Source: Magnetospirillum sp. 15-1 (GTDB taxonomy: Bacteria > Pseudomonadota > Alphaproteobacteria > Rhodospirillales > Magnetospirillaceae). From it: a stretch of DNA of 37,090 bases. Below the pieces are notes generated by a model. It was not told the origin of the DNA. It saw only the letters and a program-made list of their open reading frames with translations, and did no database searches. This document shows, one piece after another, positions 17,380 to 25,819 of the stretch. Position 1 is the stretch's first letter. Each line of letters opens with the position of its first letter. Location of the stretch: positions 186,665 to 223,754 of the forward strand of contig NZ_FXXN01000020.1 of NCBI RefSeq assembly GCF_900184795.1, read 5' to 3'. A program made the translations under genes and the position numbers.

Positions 17380-18743
17380 TGCGCCACAGCCGCGCCGCCC
17401 TCCTCGCACGCTCCTTGCTGCTGGGTCCCGCCGGGGCCCTGGCCCTGCTGCTGGCCCCGGCCGCCGCCACGGCGCTGCCGGTGACCACCGGCGTATCCAA
17501 TCCCACCATCGTGGTGGCGGTGATCGCCACCCTGTCGGGACCGGGCGCCATGGCCGGCCAGGACAGCGTCGACGGCTTCACCACCGCCATGCGCCACCTG
17601 GGCGGCCGCTTCGCCAACCAGGAAGTGCGCGTCGTCGTCCAGGACGACAAGGGCTCGCCCGATACCGCCCTGGCGGTGGCGCGCAGGCTGCTGGAGCGCG
17701 AGAAGGTGGACTTCGTGGTGACGGCGGTGACGCTGCCCTCCATGTCGGCCATGGTCAAGACGCTGACCGAATCCCGCGCCTTCATCCTCAACCTGGACGC
17801 CGCGCCGGCCAGTCTGGCCGGCGCCGGCTGCTCGCCCTGGTTCTTCCAGGTGGCGACGCCGGTGCAGGCGGTGCACGAGGCCATCGCCGCCTATCTGGCC
17901 GCCGAGAAGATGCGCCGCATCATGGTCATCGGCACCGACGCCCCCGCCACCGATCAGGCGGTGGGGACCATCCGCCGCGCCTGGCCGGGCGAAGTGGTCG
18001 AGGTGTTGCGCCCCCGCCACGGCACCACCCGTTTCACCGAGGAAATCGCCGCCATGCGCCAGGCGGCGCCCGACGCGGTGGTCAATCTGCTGACCGGCGG
18101 CATGGGCGGCGCCTTCGCCCGCGAATACGCCGCCGCCGGAATGAAGGCCGACATTCCCATGATCGGCGTGTGGCAGGGCTGGGAACGCCCCATGCTGCCC
18201 GCCATGACCGATGCCGGCATGGAGGTGCTCAACGTCGCGCCGTGGAGCCCCGACCTCGATACGCCGCTGAACAAGCGCCTGATCACCGATTTCGAACTGG
18301 AATTCGGCCGCCCGGTGACCGGCTGGGTGGCCCACGGCTACGACACGGCCCAGATGCTGGACGCCGCCCTGCGCGCCACCGGCGGCCGCACCGGCGACCG
18401 CGACGCGGTGCGCTCCGCGCTCCGGCGGGCCGAGTTCCCCTCGGTACGCGGCGCCTTTCGCTTCGACACCAACCACTTCCCCTCGGTGAACGTCTATCTG
18501 CGCCGCACCACCCGCGACGCCAAGGGCCGCCCCACCGAGGAATTGCGCTCCACCCTGATCAAGGACTGGCACAGCCGCGATGCCGGGCTATGCCCCATGC
18601 GCTGGACCGAGGACCCCGCTCCCGCCCACCCGCCGGGCGCCAATCCGCCCAAGCCGGGGACGCCTCCCGGCGGCGCCCCACCGGGAACCCAGCCCAAGCC
18701 GAAGCCGCCGGTTCCGGCTGGGCAGGCACGGCCAACCCAGTAG
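17379..18743 (+). CDS. LivK-like periplasmic substrate-binding protein
   Basis: The product is 454 aa, with the ATG overlapping the peptidase stop by one base (TGATG). A signal peptide (LLLGPAGALALLLAPAAATA) precedes a type I periplasmic-binding fold. VVAVIATLSGPGAMAGQDSVDGF and VRVVVQDDKGSPDTALAVAR are typical of branched-chain amino-acid/amide receptors (LivK, UrtA class). No permease or ATPase genes are adjacent, so it is an orphan receptor. The ligand is unknown. Unusually, the last ~45 residues form a Pro/Gly/Lys-rich tail (PPGANPPKPGTPPGGAPPG) not needed for the fold, perhaps a cell-wall or partner contact. The operon placement behind threonine synthase might hint at an amino-acid ligand, but this is weak. 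Confidence 0.88.
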   Translation: MRHSRAALLARSLLLGPAGALALLLAPAAATALPVTTGVSNPTIVVAVIATLSGPGAMAGQDSVDGFTTAMRHLGGRFANQEVRVVVQDDKGSPDTALAVARRLLEREKVDFVVTAVTLPSMSAMVKTLTESRAFILNLDAAPASLAGAGCSPWFFQVATPVQAVHEAIAAYLAAEKMRRIMVIGTDAPATDQAVGTIRRAWPGEVVEVLRPRHGTTRFTEEIAAMRQAAPDAVVNLLTGGMGGAFAREYAAAGMKADIPMIGVWQGWERPMLPAMTDAGMEVLNVAPWSPDLDTPLNKRLITDFELEFGRPVTGWVAHGYDTAQMLDAALRATGGRTGDRDAVRSALRRAEFPSVRGAFRFDTNHFPSVNVYLRRTTRDAKGRPTEELRSTLIKDWHSRDAGLCPMRWTEDPAPAHPPGANPPKPGTPPGGAPPGTQPKPKPPVPAGQARPTQ

Positions 18744-18761
18744 ACAGCGCCCCCCAACCGC

Positions 18762-18872
18762 CGTCATCACCGGGCCTGTCCCGGTGATCCACGCGGTTCC
18801 GCGGGAATGCCTCTTGAAACGATGAGAGTGGTGGCGCCACGTGGATGCCCGGATCACGTCCGGGCATGACGG
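18762..18872. repeat. REP-like palindromic pair
   Basis: Two hairpins face each other: ATCACCGGG/CCCGGTGAT (18766-18788) and ATGCCCGGA/TCCGGGCAT (18845-18867). They carry matching CGTCAT...GTGATCCACG and CACGTGGAT...CATGACG flanks in inverted orientation. It sits between converging genes, resembles the element at 3907-4003, and may end transcription from both sides. Confidence 0.65.
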
Positions 18873-18890
18873 GTATTAGGGCACCAAGCC

Positions 18891-19301
18891 TCAGCGGTGC
18901 TTTTCCACCAACTTGATCATGGTATCCAGCGTGATGGAGGCAAAGGTGGCGCGCGCCGTGTCCTCGATTTCCATCAACACCTGGCACAGGCCCTTGCCCT
19001 CGGCGGTGTCGTCGCCGTCTTCCCGTTCGCCGTGGCGGATGGGGTCGATGGTCTCGAACAACTGGATGATGTCCAGCAAGGTGGTGCGTCGCCGATTGCC
19101 GGAAAAGCGATAGCCGCCGCCGGCGCCGCGCACCGCCTCGACCAGTCCGACACGGCCCAGGGAGCGCAGCACCTTGGCCAGGTGGTTGGTGCTGATGCCG
19201 TACTTCTCGGCGATCTCGTTGGCTGACAGTTGGCGGTCATGGCCCGAGGCCAGCTCCAGGATGGCGAACAGGGCGCAGCGCGTGGCTTTCTGGAGCTTCA
19301 T
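18891..19301 (-). CDS. Rrf2-family transcriptional regulator
   Basis: The 136-aa protein starts MKLQKATRCALFAILELA at 19301; the longer frame to 19514 is antisense-like and overlaps the next gene. A winged helix-turn-helix spans LSANEIAEKYGISTNHLAKVLR, followed by the Rrf2 wing GLVEAVRGAGGGYRF. Only two cysteines exist (in ATRCALF and GLCQVL), so it lacks the three-cysteine iron-sulfur site of IscR and NsrR and probably senses something else or uses another signal. Its ATG overlaps the stop of the GNAT gene by four bases, so the two are co-translated. The pair is divergent from the hydrogenase operon, which makes hox a natural candidate target; that is inference. Confidence 0.9.
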   Translation of the reverse strand: MKLQKATRCALFAILELASGHDRQLSANEIAEKYGISTNHLAKVLRSLGRVGLVEAVRGAGGGYRFSGNRRRTTLLDIIQLFETIDPIRHGEREDGDDTAEGKGLCQVLMEIEDTARATFASITLDTMIKLVEKHR

Positions 19302-19804
19302 CAGAGATCCTTCTCGAACTGGATGAAGGGGCCGGCCATCATGCCCTGGCTGCGGAAGAAGCTCATGATCAGGGTATCGTCGCGCGCCAGCATGGTGCGC
19401 ACCTTGGTGACGCCCGCCTTGCGCAGGCGGTCGTTCAGCGCCTCGAGCAGCGTATGGCCGACGCCACCCTGCCGGATGTTGTTGCGCACACCCACGGCAA
19501 AAATCCAGCCACAAGGCGGCGAACCGAATTCCCAGGCACGCACTTCACCGATGATGAATCCAAGAACGGTATCACCATCGCAGGCCACCAAGAAAAATCG
19601 GTACCGTTTTACGGATTTAGGCTGAGTGTCATCATCCACATCAGTCGAGCGGTTATTGTAACGCTCGAACAAATCTTCCCAATACTCGGCCTTGGACAGA
19701 CCAGTATTCTCCGTATCAATGGCAATCACTTGCGGAATGTCTGTCGCCTTTGCGAGGCGGACGATAGGTTTTCTTTCGGACTGCCTAGCCTGTGGATTTG
19801 CCAT
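19301..19804 (-). CDS. GNAT-family N-acetyltransferase
   Basis: This 167-aa protein has a GNAT fold: a beta-strand pair (YRFFLVACDGDTVLGFIIGEV), then the acetyl-CoA motif RxxGxG in RQGGVGHTLLEAL, followed by LNDRLRKAGVTKVRTMLARDD. The substrate is unknown; it could be a protein, a small molecule or an amine. AAGG precedes the ATG. The first half of the gene is clearly less GC-rich than its surroundings (about 48% over 19621-19680), which suggests a different history or relaxed codon choice. It is first in a two-gene unit with the Rrf2 regulator, 226 bp from and divergent to hoxF. Confidence 0.88.
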   Translation of the reverse strand: MANPQARQSERKPIVRLAKATDIPQVIAIDTENTGLSKAEYWEDLFERYNNRSTDVDDDTQPKSVKRYRFFLVACDGDTVLGFIIGEVRAWEFGSPPCGWIFAVGVRNNIRQGGVGHTLLEALNDRLRKAGVTKVRTMLARDDTLIMSFFRSQGMMAGPFIQFEKDL

Positions 19805-19948
19805 ATAGACCGCCTTCAGTACTGGTAATACCGTTCTACTGCAGCATATGGATGATTACAACGCCATTTCTAACCATCCACCTTAAAGCCGTGTCATATC
19901 GTCCTTTCAGCCATGACCCTGCCGAAGACGTAGCGGTCACGTGGCGGG

Positions 19949-19977
19949 TTGGCGAATGTCCTCTCGGGGTGTAGGCT
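19949..19977 (+). promoter_or_regulatory. Possible hox promoter
   Basis: TTGGCG, 17 bases, then TAGGCT give a weak sigma-70-like pair 54 bases before the hoxF start. A short hairpin AGGCT/AGCCT (19973-19987) follows in the leader. The match is poor at the -10 and the call is tentative. The 226 bp between the GNAT gene and hoxF is the only place for both divergent promoters. Confidence 0.2.
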
Positions 19978-20030
19978 TTTTGAGCCTTATCAAAGCAAGG
20001 CGACCACGAAAAAGGGTGGGGAGGTCATCA

Positions 20031-21890
20031 ATGCCCGGTGTCAATTCCAACGGCGTCGATGAAGGCGCCGTGATCGAGGCCGTGCTGGCCCGGCACGGTT
20101 CCGACCCAACCCGCCTGATGCAGATTCTGCGCGAGATTCAGGAACAGACCGAATGGCTGTCGCCGGACATCCTGACCAGGGTGGCCGAGGGCACCAAGCT
20201 GCCGCGCGGCCGGGTCGAGGGAGTGGCCGGCTTCTACCACTTCTTCCATACCGAGCCCCTGGGCCGCTATCGCGTGCTGTGGAGCGACAACATCACCGAC
20301 CGCATGGCCGGCAACGCCGACCTGATGGCCCGCATGTGCAAGAAGCTGTGGCTGAAGCCCGGCCGGGTGTCCGAGGACGGGCTGGTCAGCGTCGATACCA
20401 CCTCATGCACCGGTCTCGGCGACCAGGGCCCGGCCCTGCTGGTCAATTACCGCCCCGTCACCCGCATGACGCCCGAGCGGGTGGACCAGATCGTCGAGCT
20501 GATCCGCCACAAGACGCCGCTGGCCGAGTGGCCGGCCGAATTCTTCAGGGTCGAGGACAACATCCGGCGCAAGGACGCTCTGCTGGGCGCCGATTTCGCC
20601 CCCGGCGATGCGCTGAAGGCGCTGAAAAGCCCGCAGCAGGTGCTGGACGCCATCAAGGATTCGGGCCTGCGCGGACGCGGCGGCGCCGGCTTCTCGACCG
20701 GGCAGAAATGGGAATTCTGCCGTGCCGCCGTGGGTACCGGCCCCCATCCCGCCCATTACGTGGTCTGCAACGCCGACGAGGGCGAGCCCGGCACCTTCAA
20801 GGACCGCGTCCTGCTGTCCTCCTATGCCGACATGGTGTTCGAGGGCATGACCGTGTCGGGCTACGTCATCGGGGCGAGGAAGGGCCTGGTCTACCTGCGC
20901 GGCGAGTACCGCTACCTGCTGGAGCCCCTGAATGCGGTGCTGGAGAAGCGCCGGGCCGCCAAGCTGCTGGGCAAGTCCATCCTGGGCCACACCGGTTTCG
21001 ACTTCGATATCGAAATCCATCTGGGGGCCGGCGCCTATGTGTGCGGCGAGGAAACCGCCCTGCTGGAAAGCCTGGAGGGCAAGCGCGGCGTGCCCAGGAA
21101 GCGTCCGCCCTTCCCGGTGACCTCGGGCTATCTCGGCCAGCCCACCGCCGTCAACAACGTAGAAACCCTGGCCTCGGCGGCGCTGATCGCCGCCAAGGGG
21201 GCCGAGTGGTACAAATCCATCGGCACGCCCAAATCGGCGGGCACCAAGATCCTGTCCATCTCGGGCGATTGCGAGCGGCCCGGCATCTACGAATACCCCT
21301 ACGGCGTCAAGGTCGCCCAGGTGCTGGCCGATTGCGGCGCGCACGACACTCAGGCCTGCCAGATCGCCGGAGCCTCGGGCCTGTGCGTGGCGCCCAACGA
21401 GTTCGGCCGGCGCATCGCCTTCGAGGACATCCCCACCGGCGGTTCGTTCATGGTATTCGACAACACGCGGGACATGTTCCAGGTGGCGCGCAATTTCGCC
21501 CACTTCTTCGTCCATGAAAGCTGCGGCTTCTGCACGCCCTGCCGGGTGGGCACCACGCTCTTGGCCAACGCCATGGACAAGATCGACGAGGGCCATGGCG
21601 GCGAGTACGACATCAACGACATCTGGCGGGTCATCCGCACGCTCAAGACCGCCAGCCATTGCGGCCTGGGCCAGACGGCGGGCAACTGCGTCGCCGACAC
21701 CTTGCAGAAGTTCCGCCCCAGCTACGAGCTGCGGCTCAACGTGCGCGACTTCGAGCCGGCCTTCGACCTCGACAAGGCGCTTTCGAAGATGCGCGAGGTG
21801 ACCGGGCGCGACGATCCCGGCGCCCACTTCCATATCGCCCACAGAAAGTCCAAGGCCGGCATCGGCACCAAGGCGGGAGATCCGGCATGA
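20031..21890 (+). CDS. hoxF: HoxF, diaphorase large subunit of NAD-linked hydrogenase
   Basis: The ATG at 20031 is preferred because GGGAGG precedes it; the frame is open to 19941. The 619-aa protein is a fusion. Residues ~1-180 are NuoE-like and ~190-590 are NuoF-like. The NuoF part has the FMN/NADH site (GRGGAGFSTGQKW, NADEGEPGTFKDR, GAGAYVCGEETALLESLEGK) and the [4Fe-4S] ligands C498, C501, C504 and C544 (ESCGFCTPC, SHCGLGQ). The NuoE part keeps only one of the four usual [2Fe-2S] cysteines (C126 in SCTGLGDQGPA); the first is serine (S85) and the last is glycine (G130). HoxF moves electrons between NAD(H) and HoxU. The gene opens the hoxFUYHW operon. Confidence 0.95.
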   Translation: MPGVNSNGVDEGAVIEAVLARHGSDPTRLMQILREIQEQTEWLSPDILTRVAEGTKLPRGRVEGVAGFYHFFHTEPLGRYRVLWSDNITDRMAGNADLMARMCKKLWLKPGRVSEDGLVSVDTTSCTGLGDQGPALLVNYRPVTRMTPERVDQIVELIRHKTPLAEWPAEFFRVEDNIRRKDALLGADFAPGDALKALKSPQQVLDAIKDSGLRGRGGAGFSTGQKWEFCRAAVGTGPHPAHYVVCNADEGEPGTFKDRVLLSSYADMVFEGMTVSGYVIGARKGLVYLRGEYRYLLEPLNAVLEKRRAAKLLGKSILGHTGFDFDIEIHLGAGAYVCGEETALLESLEGKRGVPRKRPPFPVTSGYLGQPTAVNNVETLASAALIAAKGAEWYKSIGTPKSAGTKILSISGDCERPGIYEYPYGVKVAQVLADCGAHDTQACQIAGASGLCVAPNEFGRRIAFEDIPTGGSFMVFDNTRDMFQVARNFAHFFVHESCGFCTPCRVGTTLLANAMDKIDEGHGGEYDINDIWRVIRTLKTASHCGLGQTAGNCVADTLQKFRPSYELRLNVRDFEPAFDLDKALSKMREVTGRDDPGAHFHIAHRKSKAGIGTKAGDPA

Positions 21891-22657
21891 GCGATCCCAA
21901 GACCTTCTTCCTCGATGAAGAGGAAATCCCCTTCGAGGAAGGCCAGACCATCATCCAGGCGGCCTTGAGCGCGGGCAAATTCATCCCGCATCTGTGCTAC
22001 CACCCGGAGTTCAAGCCCCACGGCTCGTGCAAGCTGTGCACGGTCCGCATCGATTCCCGTACGGTGACCACCGAGGACGGCCAGAGCGTCAAGATTCCCG
22101 GCCGCGCCGCCGCATCCTGCACCACCCCGGCCCAGGCCGGGCAGCATGTGGAGAGCGAGGTGCCGGAAATCCTCGACCTGCGCCGCACCCTGGTGCAGAT
22201 GCTCCTGGTCGAGGGCAACCATTACTGTCCCAGCTGCGAGAAGAGCGGCAAGTGCATGCTGCAGGGCCTCGCCTACGACCTGGGCGTCATGGACCCGCAC
22301 TTTCCGCAATACTTCTCCAAGCGCGAAGTCGATGCCAGCCATCCCGACATCCTGCTGGACTTCAACCGCTGTATCCTGTGCGAGCTGTGCGTCAGGGCCA
22401 GCGCCGAGGTGGACAAGAAGAACGTCTTCGCCCTGTCGGGACGCGGCAACACCAAGCACCTGATCTGCAACTCGGAAAGCGGCAAGCTGGGCGACACCAA
22501 CATGGCCGCCACCGACAAGGCCGCCGACGTCTGCCCGGTGGGCGTCATCCTGCACAAGCGCCACGGTTTCGAGGTACCCTACGGCCAGCGCCGCTTCGAC
22601 ATCGCCCCCATCAGCGACAACCCGGTGCAGTACGCCCCGGTGAAGGAGCAGGTGTGA
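21887..22657 (+). CDS. hoxU: HoxU, iron-sulfur subunit of the diaphorase module
   Basis: The 256-aa protein begins at an ATG overlapping the hoxF stop by four bases. It corresponds to the N-terminal part of NuoG. C37, C48, C51 and C78 form a plant-type [2Fe-2S] site. H112, C114, C117 and C123 (NHYCPSCEKSGKC) form the His/Cys [4Fe-4S] site. CILCELCVR plus DVCPVG supply a further ferredoxin-like [4Fe-4S] cluster. These carry electrons between HoxF and HoxY. Length and motif order are normal for HoxU of group 3d hydrogenases. Confidence 0.95.
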   Translation: MSDPKTFFLDEEEIPFEEGQTIIQAALSAGKFIPHLCYHPEFKPHGSCKLCTVRIDSRTVTTEDGQSVKIPGRAAASCTTPAQAGQHVESEVPEILDLRRTLVQMLLVEGNHYCPSCEKSGKCMLQGLAYDLGVMDPHFPQYFSKREVDASHPDILLDFNRCILCELCVRASAEVDKKNVFALSGRGNTKHLICNSESGKLGDTNMAATDKAADVCPVGVILHKRHGFEVPYGQRRFDIAPISDNPVQYAPVKEQV

Positions 22658-23208
22658 TGAACGCCCCCCTCCCCAAGCGCAAGCTCAAGGTCGCCACCAC
22701 TTCGCTGGCCGGCTGCTTCGGTTGCCACATGTCGTTCCTCGACATCGACGAGCGCATCCTCGATCTGGTGGAACTGGTGGAGTTCGACCGCTCGCCCATC
22801 ACCGACATCAAGCATTGCAGCCCCGATTGCGACATCGGCATCATCGAGGGTGGCGTGTGCAACGCCGAGAACGTGCATGTGCTCCATGAGTTCAGGAAGA
22901 ACTGCAAGATCCTGATCGCCATGGGGGCCTGCGCCATCAACGGCGGCCTGCCGGCCCAGCGCAACAGCCTGGATATCCGCGACATCCTGGCCGCCGTCTA
23001 TGCCCAGCCGGGGCGCGGCGTGCACATCCCCAACGACCCGGAGATTCCGCTGCTGCTGAACGAGGTCCACCCCCTGCACGAGGTGGTGCGCATCGATTAC
23101 TTCCTGCCCGGCTGCCCGCCATCCGGCGACGCCATCTGGAAGTTTCTCACCGATCTCTTGGCCGGCCGCACGCCCACCCTGGGCCACGGCCTGATCCATT
23201 ACGACTGA
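22657..23208 (+). CDS. hoxY: HoxY, hydrogenase small subunit
   Basis: The product is 183 aa, with its ATG sharing one base with the hoxU stop. The proximal [4Fe-4S] cluster site is visible: C20-x-x-C23 in LAGCFGCHMSF, a cysteine in MGACAING and another in LPGCPPSGDA. There is no Tat signal, so the enzyme is cytoplasmic. The short form without extra ferredoxin clusters is typical of HoxY. It pairs with HoxH to form the hydrogenase module and hands electrons to HoxU. Confidence 0.95.
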   Translation: MNAPLPKRKLKVATTSLAGCFGCHMSFLDIDERILDLVELVEFDRSPITDIKHCSPDCDIGIIEGGVCNAENVHVLHEFRKNCKILIAMGACAINGGLPAQRNSLDIRDILAAVYAQPGRGVHIPNDPEIPLLLNEVHPLHEVVRIDYFLPGCPPSGDAIWKFLTDLLAGRTPTLGHGLIHYD

Positions 23209-23221
23209 AGGAACGCCCGCA

Positions 23222-24721
23222 ATGAGGCACCAATTCGAACTGGAAACCGCCAAGAACCCCGAGGCGCTGAAACGCATCGTCATCGAGCCCGTGTCGCGGG
23301 TCGAGGGCCACGGCAAGGTCACCATCCTGCTGGACGACGACAATCAGGTGCATCAGGTCCGCCTGCACATCGTCGAATTCCGGGGCTTCGAGAAGTTCAT
23401 CGAGGGCCGTCCCTATTGGGAAGTGCCGGTCCTGGTCCAGCGCCTGTGCGGCATCTGCCCGGTGTCGCACCATCTGGCGGCATCCAAGGCCATGGACATG
23501 ATCGTCAACGGCGGCGTGCTGACGCCCACCGCCGAGAAGATCCGGCGCCTGATGCATTACGGCCAGATGCTGCAGAGCCACGCGCTGCACTTCTTCCATC
23601 TGTCGTCGCCCGACCTGCTGTTCGGCTTCGATTCCGACGTGGCCAAGCGCAACATCGTCGGCGTGGCCGCCGCCAATCCGGACGTGGCCAAGATGGGCGT
23701 GCTGCTGCGTAAGTTCGGCCAGGAGGTGATCCGCGTCACCTCGGGGAAAAGGGTGCACGGCACCGGTTCCATTCCCGGCGGCGTCAACAAGTCCCTGAGC
23801 CAGGAGGAGCGCGACTACCTCCTGAAGGACGCCGACCAGATGATCGTCTGGAGCCGCGACGCGGTCCGCATCATCAAGCAGCTTCACCTCTCCAATCCGG
23901 CCCTCTACGACGTGTTCGGCAACGTCCCCACCACCATGATGAGTCTGGTGGACGACAAGGGGGCGCTGGACTTCTATCACGGGGCGCTGCGGGCTCGGGA
24001 CAGGGACGGCGAGGTGATCTTCGACCAGGTCAGCTACCAGGGCTACAACACCTTGCTGACCGAGGGCGTCAAGCCGTGGAGCTATATGAAGTTCCCCTAC
24101 ATCACCACGCTGGGCGAGGAGAAGGGCTGGTACAAGGTCGGCCCGCTGGCCCGCGTGCAGAACTGCGACCGCATCCCCACGCCCCAGGCGGAGGAAGAGC
24201 GCCTGGAACTGATCGCCCACGGCAACGGTAAGCCCATGCACGGCTCGCTGGGCTTCCACTGGGCGCGCATGATCGAGATGCTGTGCGCCGCCGAGACCAT
24301 CAAGGACCTGCTGCTCGACCCCGACATCATGGGCGCCGAGATGATGGCTTTGGGCCCGCGCCGCGAGGAAGGCATCGGTGTCATCGAGGCGCCGCGCGGC
24401 ACGCTTTTCCACCACTACCGCGTCAACGAGGACGACGTGGTGACCTATGCCAACCTGATCGTGTCGACCACTAACAACAACACCGCCATGAACGTGGCGG
24501 TCAGGGACGTGGCCAAGAACTACCTCCAGGGGCACGAGATCACCGAGGGGCTGCTCAACCACATCGAGGTGGCGATCCGCTGCTTCGACCCCTGCCTGTC
24601 CTGCGCCACCCACGCGCTGGGCAAGATGCCGCTGGAAGTCACGCTGGTGGATGCGAGCGGTGCCGAGATCGACCGTATGACCAAGGATACCGAGGGGCGG
24701 GTGAGCAAGGGGGCAGCGTGA
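23222..24721 (+). CDS. hoxH: HoxH, [NiFe] hydrogenase large subunit
   Basis: This 499-aa protein has a GAAGGA ribosome site before the ATG, 13 bp after hoxY. The nickel ligands are all present: C76 and C79 in RLCGICPVSHH, and C458 and C461 in DPCLSCATH. Cleavage after H464 would remove a 35-residue C-terminal tail once nickel is inserted, the job of the next gene product HoxW. EPVSRVEGHGK near residue 22 is the conserved N-terminal motif. It should split H2 or reduce protons with NAD(H) as partner through HoxYUF. No key residue is missing. Confidence 0.96.
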   Translation: MRHQFELETAKNPEALKRIVIEPVSRVEGHGKVTILLDDDNQVHQVRLHIVEFRGFEKFIEGRPYWEVPVLVQRLCGICPVSHHLAASKAMDMIVNGGVLTPTAEKIRRLMHYGQMLQSHALHFFHLSSPDLLFGFDSDVAKRNIVGVAAANPDVAKMGVLLRKFGQEVIRVTSGKRVHGTGSIPGGVNKSLSQEERDYLLKDADQMIVWSRDAVRIIKQLHLSNPALYDVFGNVPTTMMSLVDDKGALDFYHGALRARDRDGEVIFDQVSYQGYNTLLTEGVKPWSYMKFPYITTLGEEKGWYKVGPLARVQNCDRIPTPQAEEERLELIAHGNGKPMHGSLGFHWARMIEMLCAAETIKDLLLDPDIMGAEMMALGPRREEGIGVIEAPRGTLFHHYRVNEDDVVTYANLIVSTTNNNTAMNVAVRDVAKNYLQGHEITEGLLNHIEVAIRCFDPCLSCATHALGKMPLEVTLVDASGAEIDRMTKDTEGRVSKGAA

Positions 24722-25185
24722 CCGCCCCCACCCTGATCTTCGGCTGGGGCAATCCGTCGCGGGGCGACGACGCCCTGGGTCCCGCTCTGCTGGATGCGAT
24801 CGAGGCACTGCGCGACGCCCATCCCCGCTGGGGCAAGGTCGACCTGCTGACCGACTTCCAACTGCAGGTGGAGCACGCCCTGGATCTGGAGGGGCGCGAA
24901 AGGGTGCTGTTCGTCGATGCCTCGGCCGCGCCCGGCGACGCGCCGTTCCGCGCCGAGATCATCGCGCCGGCCAAGGATTCCTCATTCACCAGCCATGCCC
25001 TGTCGCCCCAGGGCGTCATGCATGTCTATGCCGAGATCAAGGGAAGCGCCCCGCCGCCCTGCACCCTGCTGGCCATCGCCGGCGAGGCATTCGAGTTGGG
25101 CGAGCCCCTGAGCCCGGCGGCCAAGGACCATCTCGACGCGGCCCTGGCCTGGACGCGGGACTGGCTGCTTGACCGTCCCGCCTGA
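24718..25185 (+). CDS. hoxW: HoxW, hydrogenase maturation endopeptidase
   Basis: The start is GTG at 24718, overlapping the HoxH stop by four bases (GTGA), and the product is 155 aa. The family opening is GWGNPSRGDDALGP, with the acidic residue used to sense nickel, and the second acidic site lies in VLFVDASAAPGD. SHALSPQGVMHVY contains the conserved histidine region. HoxW clips the C-terminal tail of HoxH after nickel insertion, closing the active site. Overlap with hoxH ties their synthesis together. No hyp maturation genes are in the window, so they must be elsewhere. Confidence 0.92.
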   Translation: MTAPTLIFGWGNPSRGDDALGPALLDAIEALRDAHPRWGKVDLLTDFQLQVEHALDLEGRERVLFVDASAAPGDAPFRAEIIAPAKDSSFTSHALSPQGVMHVYAEIKGSAPPPCTLLAIAGEAFELGEPLSPAAKDHLDAALAWTRDWLLDRPA

Positions 25186-25293
25186 AAGGGTTGGGAAATC
25201 CGTTCCCTGCATGGCGGCCCGGTCCATAGAGCGCGGGTTCGCCGGCCGGTGTGGGGCTATTCTTGCGACACTCGCGAACAGGGGTATTCCATC

Positions 25294-25803
25294 ATGTCCG
25301 ACACCGACCTGATTTCCCGCCTGCAGGGCTTTCCCGCCCCCACCTGCCGCTGCGGCGAGGGAGGGCACGAGCGCAATTGCCTGGCCGGCCTGCTGGCCGA
25401 GGCGGTGGCCGAGATCGCAAGCCTCCGGGCCGAGAATTCCCGGCTGTCCTCCATGACGGTGGCCGGCGCGCCGGGCCGCGGCGGCGACCGTCAGGTCTGG
25501 GTGCGGCTGATGTGCTATTACGGCTCGGACGGCGTGTGGAACAGCGATGACGAGACCGCCGATCCGGCCCCGGTGCTGCTGTCCCCCGGCCTCAAATCCG
25601 AGATCGTGGCGTGGAAGCATTCCCTGGACCGGATCGAGGCGGTGACCCCCGCGGTGACCGAGGCCTTCCAGACCCGGGCGCTGAACATCGCCCGGCGCAT
25701 CAAGGAAGAGATGCCCGGCTGGCGCGTCGTCTACATCGACCGCACCAAGTCGGGCGCCGACATCCGCAACAAGGACTACTTCGAGCACGAAGTGACGCTG
25801 TGA
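25294..25803 (+). CDS. Hypothetical protein with Cys/His N-terminus
   Basis: I do not recognise a family. The ATG at 25294 is chosen over an in-frame one at 25249 because AGGGG precedes it, giving 169 aa. Near the start, CRCGEGGHERNC has a C-x-C-x4-H-x3-C spacing that could bind a metal. A helical segment follows (LAGLLAEAVAEIASLRAENS), then a globular part with RQVWVRLMCYYGSDGVWNSD and a lysine/aspartate-rich end. There is no signal peptide. It lies 108 bp after hoxW on the same strand, but the gap makes a shared transcript uncertain. Confidence 0.7.
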   Translation: MSDTDLISRLQGFPAPTCRCGEGGHERNCLAGLLAEAVAEIASLRAENSRLSSMTVAGAPGRGGDRQVWVRLMCYYGSDGVWNSDDETADPAPVLLSPGLKSEIVAWKHSLDRIEAVTPAVTEAFQTRALNIARRIKEEMPGWRVVYIDRTKSGADIRNKDYFEHEVTL

Positions 25804-25819
25804 CGCCTCCGGCCGGCCA

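Noticed and set aside
19722-19737. Sigma-54-like TGGCA/TTGC in front of hoxF
   Set aside because: The spacing is one base short and it lies inside the GNAT gene ~300 bp from hoxF.
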